From NCBI GenBank assembly GCA_030614645.1, contig JAUWTR010000045.1:1-8381 (forward strand): a DNA stretch of 8,381 nucleotides. The letters are read 5' to 3'. The notes beneath the pieces are model-generated. The model had not been told where the DNA came from, ran no database searches, and saw only the letters and a list, made by a program, of their open reading frames with translations. This DNA comes from Candidatus Aminicenantota bacterium. GTDB taxonomy: Bacteria; Acidobacteriota; Aminicenantia; Aminicenantales; Aminicenantaceae. The position numbers and the translations under genes are program-made. The first letter of the stretch is position 1; each line of letters opens with the position of its first letter. Shown here one piece after another: positions 1 to 6,344 of this stretch.

Positions 1-95
1 ATAAAAATAATCAGGATCTGGATTTTATAACCCAAGCAACAGGGATGACAAAACATCTTGTTAAGCAATACATAGAAATTTTACAAAAACTGTAA
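1..95 (+). CDS. C-terminal tail of a protein with a helix-turn-helix-like end (5' part outside window)
   Basis: Frame 3 is open from the left edge to a TAA at 93-95 and gives 30 residues ending in TGMTKHLVKQYIEILQKL. The pattern 'ItqaTGMtkhLVKqYIei' looks like the recognition part of a helix-turn-helix: a short helix, a turn at TGM, then a helix with LVK and a Tyr. Similar tails occur in DUF1670-type and other transposon-associated or regulatory proteins, but this family assignment is from memory of the pattern only. The gene converges on the glycan operon, with an 85-bp gap between the two stop codons, so it is not part of that operon. With only 30 residues visible, neither function nor completeness can be judged. 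Confidence 0.45.
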   Translation, partial: KNNQDLDFITQATGMTKHLVKQYIEILQKL

Positions 96-109
96 TTTTT
101 CCCTTGACT

Positions 110-121
110 TGCCATATGGCA
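110..121. repeat. 12-bp perfect palindrome between convergent genes
   Basis: TGCCATATGGCA is its own reverse complement. It lies in the 85-bp gap between the two converging stop codons. It could be a protein-binding site or part of an element end. The stem is too short and lacks a following T-run, so I do not call it a terminator. No other clear terminator is seen in this gap. Confidence 0.3.
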
Positions 122-180
122 TTAACTCTGGGGGTGGTAATTTGACTTTCGCGTATTGTATCATCCTGAAGGGATACGGA

Positions 181-867
181 TTAAAATGATCTATATGAAG
201 GTTTGGCTTTCTCATAGTTTTTGATAGCTTTTTGGAAACTAACACTTGGGTCAGGGTTGTGGTCTCTCAGCATAACAGGTTTTAATGCGCTTTTCTGACA
301 GAGTTTGCACAAAACTTCGAAATCTCCAAAATCTTCAACTGAGTCCGGTAGTTCATATCGAATGAGATGAGTTAGCTTAAATAACCTGGTAATAGCGCCG
401 CCGGCTCCACAGGGAAAATATCCGAAATAATTTAAGGCAATTCCGCAAGTATATGGAACTTCACAAAAACACATTTTTTGCTTAATGTCTTTAGGGGCGA
501 TAAATTGGCAGCGGTGTTCTTTTTTTGCTGGAGGACTGGTAATTATCTCGATCGGAAGATTTTTTATCGAATCCGGGATCGGGTTAATCCCGTTCGTGGC
601 AATCCGCAATTTGTTAACATAGCCCTTTAATTTCAACTGGTTGAACAATAACAGCGTGATTTCTTCCATTTTTGGATGTACTGTCGGTTCACCCCCCATA
701 ATGCTTAAAATATCCAGTGTTTTTTGACGCTCTTTTACTTGCCTGATGAATCTATTTACCTGTTCCGTACTCATTTCACTCGGTCCGTAATCGAATATAT
801 TACAATGTCTACTACATTGTGAGCATCCGGCATTGCACTCCAGGGTTATCTCTAATTCGATGTTCAT
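181..867 (-). CDS. Short radical SAM protein with extra C-terminal cysteines
   Basis: This is a 228-residue radical SAM enzyme if read from the ATG at 867. The CX3CX2C cluster motif (Cys 11, 15 and 18) should bind the [4Fe-4S] cluster that cleaves S-adenosylmethionine, and MGGEP at about 57-61 is the usual SAM-contacting strand. The C-terminal half has further cysteines at about 120, 133, 135, 141, 153, 187 and 190, including CFC and CKLC. These could hold an auxiliary iron-sulfur cluster like a SPASM or twitch domain. At 228 residues it is short for the superfamily, so the barrel is probably partial. The start at 867 is preferred over the ATG at 894 because a GGAG lies 7 bases upstream and the ATG overlaps the previous stop as TAATG. 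It is the last gene of the operon. The substrate is unknown; a sugar, a lipid carrier or a small peptide are all possible. Confidence 0.88.
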   Translation of the reverse strand: MNIELEITLECNAGCSQCSRHCNIFDYGPSEMSTEQVNRFIRQVKERQKTLDILSIMGGEPTVHPKMEEITLLLFNQLKLKGYVNKLRIATNGINPIPDSIKNLPIEIITSPPAKKEHRCQFIAPKDIKQKMCFCEVPYTCGIALNYFGYFPCGAGGAITRLFKLTHLIRYELPDSVEDFGDFEVLCKLCQKSALKPVMLRDHNPDPSVSFQKAIKNYEKAKPSYRSF

Positions 868-1658
868 TACTGTTCTCCATCCCCAAAGGGGCAAACCTCA
901 TGCAGTTTTTCCAGGTCGATATCTATCCTGTAATCAGAAAACCCGTCGAATACTTGAGATAAAGTAGTATTGCCGGTAACGACCAACGGTTCTTCCACCT
1001 TTCGATGTACCGACCTGAAGTAGTCCCTGAACTTGAATCCTTTTCCCAGGACTTTGTCGGAGAATTTCAGCCACAGGGATGGAATTCCATAGGCATCCGC
1101 GGCTACTATTCCGTGAAGACTACTGGAAGCAATTAATTCACAGCTTAAAATGTCATCTATAATGCTTAACACATTTTTATCCTGGACGTTAATTCTTTTG
1201 ACATCCCGATTGCTCCCGGTTGTCTTTATCCATTCACTGTTTCTATCTACATAGTGTGGGATTATTCCGAGTTTATGGGTTTTGCCCCCGGTGGGATTAT
1301 ATATCCTGGGCAGCAGCAGAGCCGGGTCACCATAGATTTCAGGGCAGGACAATCCCAGGGAGAGCAGCTTTTCGCGGGTCATAGGCCCACGTACTGCGCA
1401 TATCTTCAAAGGAGGCCGGTTTAAGTTGTTTGACTCTGAACCGAAACCGGTACCCCAGACAATAGTATTAGGTTTTGCTTTGCCCAGTATCGATCCTATA
1501 GCCATATAGAATTTTTTGTAATTTTTCCAATCATTGCAGTTTGCCCACAAAACCTTCACTCCACAGAGTCTCTCGATCAAAACCGGGTTCAAAGTGTCTC
1601 CGAAATTGTGAAAGCCTTGCTTTTCTCGCGGATTAAACCAGTATACATTAACAGACAT
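867..1658 (-). CDS. Polysaccharide pyruvyl transferase family protein
   Basis: Enzymes of this family (CsaB, ExoV, GumL, WcaK type) move the enolpyruvyl group of phosphoenolpyruvate onto a sugar to form an acidic ketal, in the cytoplasm at the membrane face. The 263-residue protein shows the family hallmarks in order: an N-terminal NFGD at about 18-21, VRGPMTRE at about 89-96, GDPALLLP at about 110-117, and the long C-terminal signature ASSSLHGIVAADAYGIP at about 177-193. The length matches the shorter, ExoV-like members. I chose the ATG at 1658 rather than 1670 because it overlaps the preceding stop as TGATG and has GGA 7 bases upstream. The 1670 codon has its only purine-rich stretch directly against it. 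The stop overlaps the start of the radical SAM gene. Pyruvylation is inferred from family; some members do other things. Confidence 0.9.
   Translation of the reverse strand: MSVNVYWFNPREKQGFHNFGDTLNPVLIERLCGVKVLWANCNDWKNYKKFYMAIGSILGKAKPNTIVWGTGFGSESNNLNRPPLKICAVRGPMTREKLLSLGLSCPEIYGDPALLLPRIYNPTGGKTHKLGIIPHYVDRNSEWIKTTGSNRDVKRINVQDKNVLSIIDDILSCELIASSSLHGIVAADAYGIPSLWLKFSDKVLGKGFKFRDYFRSVHRKVEEPLVVTGNTTLSQVFDGFSDYRIDIDLEKLHEVCPFGDGEQ
873..878 (-). promoter_or_regulatory. Ribosome binding site fixing the radical SAM start
   Basis: Read on the minus strand, GGAGAA stands just before ATG 867, with GGAG 7 bases away. It supports that codon over the in-frame ATG nine codons earlier at 894. It lies inside the end of the pyruvyl transferase gene, as expected for translational coupling. 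Confidence 0.6.
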
Positions 1659-2347
1659 CAGGGCATCCATCCTTCATCTTCACCCCATTTCTTTCCATAG
1701 CTCTCTTTTCGTTTCCAGCGGGCGCCGTCCCTCCGTTCCAGAAGGGGATCTCCCCCGATATGCCGGAAGAAATCTGTTTCTGCAGGGAAAATCGTAGACA
1801 CACTGCCTTGCTGTATGATTTGTTTCTCCGTGCTAACGGGGAACCACTCCCCGGCCTTGGATATCCTCATAAGGGACGGCATGAAGGTTACCACACCATT
1901 CCCGGGTCTATAGTAAAAAAACTTCCCCTCTTTTAAAAGTGGCATCCCGGTCATTTTCAGCGCAGCAATCTTTTCCGGTTTGACATAGAGAGCCACCCGG
2001 GCAACTTCTTTATATTTGTCCAGTATCATGGCTGCCCAGCCCAGGCACGGCTGCAGGCATAACCAGTCGTTCTCCAGGTTCAAAATATACCTGGGGTTTC
2101 CGGGTGCCAGTATGGCTGCTTTCATCGCAATAGAGGTGCCGCATCCGCATCCCAGGTTCTTTGTCAAGACATACAACTCAGCAGCATAATTACTCTCACT
2201 CAACCATTCTACCGTCCCATCACTGGATCCGTTATCCACAAAGATGTGATACGGCTTCTTATCCATGTCATAATGCTTATAAAAAGCATCGAGGGTTCTT
2301 TTAGTAAGATCCAATCGGTTGAATGTAAGGGTTGTCACGACGATCAT
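1658..2347 (-). CDS. Family 2 (GT-A) glycosyltransferase, small, with ENDW in place of DxD
   Basis: This 229-residue GT-A enzyme opens with the typical nucleotide-sugar strand (VTTLTFNRLDLT). VDNGSSDGT follows at about 37-45, the standard GT2 nucleotide-binding segment. The usual metal-binding DxD position reads LENDW (about 91-95), a variant seen in some GT2 subfamilies. TDFFRHIGGD near the C terminus (about 191-200) may supply the His metal ligand. No membrane segment is visible. It begins at ATG 2347: AGAGGA lies 5 bases upstream and overlaps the preceding stop codon, 10 bp before the start. An ATG ten codons earlier at 2377 lies inside the upstream gene and is less likely. Donor and acceptor sugars cannot be told. 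Its G+C is clearly higher than in the genes further upstream. Confidence 0.87.
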   Translation of the reverse strand: MIVVTTLTFNRLDLTKRTLDAFYKHYDMDKKPYHIFVDNGSSDGTVEWLSESNYAAELYVLTKNLGCGCGTSIAMKAAILAPGNPRYILNLENDWLCLQPCLGWAAMILDKYKEVARVALYVKPEKIAALKMTGMPLLKEGKFFYYRPGNGVVTFMPSLMRISKAGEWFPVSTEKQIIQQGSVSTIFPAETDFFRHIGGDPLLERRDGARWKRKESYGKKWGEDEGWMP

Positions 2348-2352
2348 CGGGT

Positions 2353-2358
2353 TCCTCT
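2353..2358 (-). promoter_or_regulatory. Ribosome binding site fixing the small GT2 start
   Basis: AGAGGA on the minus strand, 5 bases before ATG 2347. It shares a base with the stop codon of the upstream sulfotransferase gene. It picks 2347 over the longer reading that starts at 2377. Confidence 0.6.
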
Positions 2359-3134
2359 TAATCCCCGAATCCATCAAATACGTAGCCGAAACTTTCCATC
2401 AACGGCACCATTTCCGGCTTCTGAGCGAACATTCTGCGGAGGTGGTCTCGGTTTTCCCGCAGCGCAATCTTCCACGGCTTCGCCCGGGATGGATCGATAG
2501 GTCTGGCTCCATGCATGGCTTTGATACTTCCGGAATCATTTTTATCGAATTCTTTCCAACAGCGGGAGAACGGCAACCGCAGCTTAAAACCGAATTTATA
2601 CATCATTTGCTGCTGGATATAATCAGGGTTGCCAAGGAGGTCTTCATAGCGCAAGACTATCACCTTCTTGTGGAAACGTAATTGTTGAATAGCTTTTGCC
2701 GCCCTGATCCAGAAAGACGGTTGGTTCTGGTATATATGCGGTCTATACATCGGGTTACGGGACAGGAGAGCGCCTCGTGGATCCCGCATCATACAAGCTG
2801 CATAGACCGGGTGGTTATCCAGTAGAGCCAGGAATTCCCTCAGCCGCACCTCCTCCGGAACCGGATCCGTGGCGATATATTTCGGGTCTTTGAAGAGTAT
2901 CCACTCCAGATTCTCCTCTATCGGCACCCCTAATTCGGTTAACGGTTCTGTCGGAACATGCTCGTCATTGGTTTTGAAGGTGTTTTTGAATCCGGTATCG
3001 CAAAGAAAGTGGAGCAATGTGTTCCCGGACCTACCGCACCCGGTGGTAAAAAATCGCTTCACATCCGCGAGACAGTCATTATGATCCGCTCTTTTACCGG
3101 GCAAGTTTTTATATTTTCTATGATCTTTACTCAT
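2358..3134 (-). CDS. PAPS-dependent sulfotransferase (second of two)
   Basis: This 258-residue protein should transfer sulfate from 3'-phosphoadenosine-5'-phosphosulfate (PAPS) to a hydroxyl of the glycan or a glycolipid. The 5'-phosphosulfate loop is TTGCGRSGNT at 30-39. A KDP motif sits at about 82-84. The 3'-phosphate segment is MMRDPRGALLSR at about 116-127, with the Arg and Ser expected by the family, and LRYEDLLGNPD at 161-171 is the classic 'RYEDL' stretch. There is no signal peptide or membrane segment, so it acts in the cytoplasm. The ATG directly abuts the TAA of the upstream glycosyltransferase, with only a weak GGA in front, which points to translational coupling. It differs strongly from the sulfotransferase at 5427-6254, so the two are not a recent duplication and may act at different positions. 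Confidence 0.9.
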   Translation of the reverse strand: MSKDHRKYKNLPGKRADHNDCLADVKRFFTTGCGRSGNTLLHFLCDTGFKNTFKTNDEHVPTEPLTELGVPIEENLEWILFKDPKYIATDPVPEEVRLREFLALLDNHPVYAACMMRDPRGALLSRNPMYRPHIYQNQPSFWIRAAKAIQQLRFHKKVIVLRYEDLLGNPDYIQQQMMYKFGFKLRLPFSRCWKEFDKNDSGSIKAMHGARPIDPSRAKPWKIALRENRDHLRRMFAQKPEMVPLMESFGYVFDGFGD

Positions 3135-4331
3135 TTATCCAAGTTTTATGCTTAGTAGAAATACAATAAATCCGCCCAGGAATGCACCCCGTTCGCAAAG
3201 CTGGTTTTTTTCCCACAAAGCATATATATTGTCCTGGGAAAAGACAGCCCTGGCGTTTATTGCAGACCATCTTTTTGGGACCAGGCGGCCGAGAGTGCTT
3301 CCAAGATCAAATACGAATTGAAAGAAATGGTCGGCGATCTCATCCAGGATCGGTTTTTTTCTTTTTGGTGATAAAATAATAGGTATTTCCCAGCCTATAA
3401 ACACCCCCAGAGGAATGAACCAGATGGTTTTATATCCAAATATGAGGAAGAGTAGAATAGAAAATATTATTGAAAGAAAAACCATCGAAACATGCGATAG
3501 CTCACGACGGACAGTTATAACACTCGAATCGGATGCTCCGGTTGCTTTACCGGTCAGGATGCTCTCTGCCCATCCCCACCGAAAAAAGCGGCGCAGTACA
3601 TTCAACCAGCCAGGCCAGACAGGATGTTTTATCACTGCCTTCGGTTCAGCGGCAATTATCCCTTTTTGCTTCAATTGCATGCCGAAATATACATCTTCAC
3701 CACCGCCTCTTTTGGGAAAATCACTATCAAACCGAATATCTCCTAAAGCTTTTCTTCGAACTGAGAAATTTGCAGTAGGATTCCACCACAATGTTTCGTA
3801 ACGTTCCGCTTGAGAGAATGAATCGAGTAAAGAGCAGTTTTTTACCAGTCGGGATTGGATAGAGGAGTTACCGACAAAATCGATAATTCCTCCGATAGCC
3901 ACAATATCACAGTCTGAATATCGTTCCAGGTGGGAACGGACAATACCCTCACCGGGCCGACAATCCGAATCCAGGAACAAGATAACATCCCCTATGGCTG
4001 CATCCATGCCAACATTCCTGGCAACCGCACTTCCCATTCGTTTCCCGGTATTGAAAATTCTGACAATTTCTACTTTGAAATGATCCGGGATATCTTCGAT
4101 ATTTACTTCGGGAGCATCGATGATGATGATTATTTCTTTAATTAGCTCTTTCTCCCTTAAGAGCAAATTTAGTATTTCCGCCACATCATGGGAAAGAGTT
4201 AAGGTAGGAATAATTACAGAACACATTAAGCCCTGTTTGTCTTGATTAACTTCATGGGAATGCTTCCGGTTGATAGAGTTAAAAAGATTTTTTGGTAAAA
4301 CAATGTTTTTATTACCTGGAGCACCTGTCAT
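3135..4331 (-). CDS. Membrane-anchored family 2 glycosyltransferase
   Basis: This 398-residue protein has a GT-A catalytic domain followed by membrane segments. The catalytic part starts near residue 36 (MCSVIIPTLT) after a polar N-terminal stretch. It carries ARNVGMDAA at about 104-112, the metal-binding FLDSDC (DSD at 121-123) and the catalytic GGGED at about 209-213, with HPVWPGWLNVLRRFFRWG behind it. Hydrophobic stretches at about 283-301, 303-321 and 383-396 should place it on the inner face of the cytoplasmic membrane, working on a lipid-linked acceptor. AAGGAG lies 7 bases before the ATG, and the gap to the preceding stop is one base. The family resembles GT2 enzymes of exopolysaccharide and mycofactocin-type clusters. 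The sugar is unknown. Confidence 0.9.
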   Translation of the reverse strand: MTGAPGNKNIVLPKNLFNSINRKHSHEVNQDKQGLMCSVIIPTLTLSHDVAEILNLLLREKELIKEIIIIIDAPEVNIEDIPDHFKVEIVRIFNTGKRMGSAVARNVGMDAAIGDVILFLDSDCRPGEGIVRSHLERYSDCDIVAIGGIIDFVGNSSIQSRLVKNCSLLDSFSQAERYETLWWNPTANFSVRRKALGDIRFDSDFPKRGGGEDVYFGMQLKQKGIIAAEPKAVIKHPVWPGWLNVLRRFFRWGWAESILTGKATGASDSSVITVRRELSHVSMVFLSIIFSILLFLIFGYKTIWFIPLGVFIGWEIPIILSPKRKKPILDEIADHFFQFVFDLGSTLGRLVPKRWSAINARAVFSQDNIYALWEKNQLCERGAFLGGFIVFLLSIKLG

Positions 4332-4332
4332 T

Positions 4333-5430
4333 CTATTTCTCCTTATAATTCAGATTGGTTATAGGCATCTTGTCTACAATACTATTCTCGGCTGGAAACG
4401 AATCTGGTTTGGAAACGGATTCATCCAGGAAATCCCCGGGTTTAATGGTTTTACCCATGCGCAGCAGCAGCGCGTCACGAACACCAAGGTACCGATAATA
4501 ATGCTTCGGGCATAAAGCAGAGAATTTGTGGGATGAAAACATGAATTTTGCCCGGAGTTTCAAGGATCGTTTTAATTTTTTGAGTATCTCTCCAAAACAT
4601 GCCCTGTAACCCCAATGTCTTCTCTTCAGAACCAGGAAATTACGAGTCATATAGTAGTGTTCAAGAATTGTTTTGAGTTTTTGAGAATATTTGGAATTGC
4701 TCATTCGCTCATGTAGAACCACCGAAGAGAGGACGATAAACGATGGCAGACCTGATTTTGCCAGTCTAAAACAGTAATCGTACTCTTCCGTATAAAGAAA
4801 GAATGAGTTATCCATAAATCCATGATTTTTTACAACAGATAATGGAATCATCATACTGCATCCGTGTACATTTGCTACTTGAATTTCTTTAGCATTACTA
4901 AGACCGCTGTCCAAGATTTCCCGGTAGGGCTGATCCCAGGCCAGGACTTTCCTGCTGAATTCAGGTTTGCCGTTTACGTCAACGGCCCAGGCAGTAAACC
5001 CGATGCGAGAATGATCATGGCTATGAAGGGGCAAGCTCCCGTATATACCTTCGCCTCTGCGGAGGTAAGCATAGACCAATTCCGCCAGGGTGTCTGTCTT
5101 GAATTCCATATCGGTGTTAACCAGCCACAGTAAATCGGCATTTGCCTGTCGGGCCAGGTTCAGGGCTAATTCGTGTCCCCCGGCATAACCAAGGTTTTCT
5201 TCCGCACAGATGATAATTATATCGGGATAGGCGGCCCGGATATAACGGACCGAATTATCACGGGAGTTGTTATCAACTACTATTATTTTAAAATTCGGAT
5301 AGTCTAATCCCACCAGGGAGGCCAGGCAGGAGATTGTATGGGCGTATCCGTTCCAATTAAGAACAGAGATGTGAACCATAGGTAAGAGGTCTCGTTTACC
5401 CTTCCCATGGGTATTTGTATTACAATTCAT
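4333..5430 (-). CDS. Family 2 glycosyltransferase, WbbL/rhamnosyltransferase-like
   Basis: Read from ATG 5430, this is a 365-residue GT-A glycosyltransferase. It shows ISVLNWNGY at about 21-29, VVDNNSRDNS at about 51-60, LGYAGGHELAL at about 80-90, the metal-binding NTDME (about 105-109) and the acid EEYDYCFR at about 215-222. The C-terminal YYMTRNFLVLKRR and YLGVRDALLLRMGK segments are typical of the WbbL/RfbF-like branch that often adds rhamnose, though substrate cannot be read from sequence. The start at 5430 overlaps the previous stop as ATGA; its Shine-Dalgarno is poor, so it probably depends on coupling. A longer reading from 5490 would lie in the upstream gene, and ATG 5379 would start just before the first beta strand but also lacks a good site. 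Confidence 0.87.
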   Translation of the reverse strand: MNCNTNTHGKGKRDLLPMVHISVLNWNGYAHTISCLASLVGLDYPNFKIIVVDNNSRDNSVRYIRAAYPDIIIICAEENLGYAGGHELALNLARQANADLLWLVNTDMEFKTDTLAELVYAYLRRGEGIYGSLPLHSHDHSRIGFTAWAVDVNGKPEFSRKVLAWDQPYREILDSGLSNAKEIQVANVHGCSMMIPLSVVKNHGFMDNSFFLYTEEYDYCFRLAKSGLPSFIVLSSVVLHERMSNSKYSQKLKTILEHYYMTRNFLVLKRRHWGYRACFGEILKKLKRSLKLRAKFMFSSHKFSALCPKHYYRYLGVRDALLLRMGKTIKPGDFLDESVSKPDSFPAENSIVDKMPITNLNYKEK

Positions 5431-6254
5431 GAGAGTCTCTGTAGGCTCTGCCGGCGCAGTTCCTCCAGCTTGCGGTATGTATCCAAGCACTTTGAATACA
5501 GTAGAGAAAGCAGAACCCTTTTACCTTTCAAAAGATCAACCTTCAAGAGACCGGGCACATAGATATCCCTTAAACTCCCATGTTCCAAGGAGAAATTCCA
5601 TTCACGTTTCATAAAATCGATGATTTGCCGTGAATATGGAGCCGGATCATCGATACGAATAACCAGGCAATCATGCGGATATTTTCTAGCAAAAGAAATT
5701 ATATTGTTATTATAGTGATCCCAGACGCAAAGGAAAAGACGCAGTAAAGGTACATTAAAAAATGAGTATTTCACTTTAAGTGTCCACCTGAGACCATTAG
5801 GGACCCCGCGTTTAATTTCGGGACGCAGTGGTTCACGACGTAAAAGTGAGTCTACAACCTGGGTGAAAGGACGGTATACGGCTAAAATTTTCAGGCCGGG
5901 CTGAATACTTTTCCAAAACTCAAGGAACAACGCAGTTCTTGGGTCTTTCCAACCCCACTGGGCATGTTTCCTGTTTTTATGAACCAGTTCTTTAGCTTGG
6001 GCAAAATATTTAGAATTCACAGTAATAGAGTTATGACGAGTGACGAGGAAATCAACCTTATTTTCAGCCAGAATTCTTCTATGTAGTCGTACAAAGCTCT
6101 TGTCCTCAAAGTGTCCGGCAAGATTAGTAGGATGAGATGGGATCAGATCATCCCCGATATATAGACCGCAGCTTGCCAACCAGTTAGTGATAAGGGATGT
6201 CCCTGAACGGTGCATTCCTACAATTGAGAGAATCCTGGCTGTGGCGCTATTCAA
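5427..6254 (-). CDS. Sulfotransferase family protein with TTG start (first of two)
   Basis: This 275-residue protein belongs to the P-loop sulfotransferase fold. IVGMHRSGTSLI at about 11-22 is the 5'-phosphosulfate loop. WGWKDPRTALFLEFW at about 100-114 and VYRPFTQVVDSLLRR at about 126-140 (the 3'-phosphate Arg and Ser) follow, and WDHYNNNII at about 178-186 is usual for the bacterial glycan-linked branch. It should use PAPS in the cytoplasm; the acceptor is unknown. The start is TTG, supported by GGGAGGT 6 bases upstream and by the absence of another start before the first beta strand. It is the first gene behind the promoter at 6316-6344, with a leader of roughly 55 bases. Its end overlaps the next gene as ATGA. 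Confidence 0.88.
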   Translation of the reverse strand: MNSATARILSIVGMHRSGTSLITNWLASCGLYIGDDLIPSHPTNLAGHFEDKSFVRLHRRILAENKVDFLVTRHNSITVNSKYFAQAKELVHKNRKHAQWGWKDPRTALFLEFWKSIQPGLKILAVYRPFTQVVDSLLRREPLRPEIKRGVPNGLRWTLKVKYSFFNVPLLRLFLCVWDHYNNNIISFARKYPHDCLVIRIDDPAPYSRQIIDFMKREWNFSLEHGSLRDIYVPGLLKVDLLKGKRVLLSLLYSKCLDTYRKLEELRRQSLQRLS

Positions 6255-6260
6255 AAAATG

Positions 6261-6267
6261 ACCTCCC
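6261..6267 (-). promoter_or_regulatory. Strong ribosome binding site deciding a TTG start
   Basis: GGGAGGT on the minus strand, with its GGAGG core 7 bases before the TTG at 6252-6254. It is among the strongest Shine-Dalgarno sites in the window. This makes the TTG initiation convincing. Confidence 0.7.
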
Positions 6268-6315
6268 TGCGGTTAATCCGGCACAAATTCTCTTGTTAAC
6301 TAGTATCATAGAAGT

Positions 6316-6344
6316 ATTATAAAGGAGGTTTTTTATTTTTTCAA
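6316..6344 (-). promoter_or_regulatory. Sigma70-type promoter for the seven-gene operon
   Basis: On the minus strand TTGAAA (6339-6344) and TATAAT (6316-6321) stand exactly 17 bases apart. This is a near-consensus housekeeping promoter with a perfect -10 box. Transcription would begin near 6309 and run through the sulfotransferase and all genes to 181. The -35 box overlaps the last codons of the upstream glycosyltransferase gene, so that gene may be transcribed separately. No operator-like repeat is evident around it. Confidence 0.7.

Noticed and set aside
157..176. Small hairpin GTATC...GATAC just after the operon as a terminator
   Set aside because: Only a five-base stem plus two pairs, with a bulge and no T-run in the direction of transcription.
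2319..2681. 120-residue plus-strand open frame over the sulfotransferase gene
   Set aside because: It is a shadow of the PAPS-binding protein on the minus strand, and its reading shows no domain.
3415..3801. 128-residue plus-strand open frame within the membrane GT2 gene
   Set aside because: The opposite strand holds a complete glycosyltransferase with DSD and GGGED motifs; this frame has no family features.
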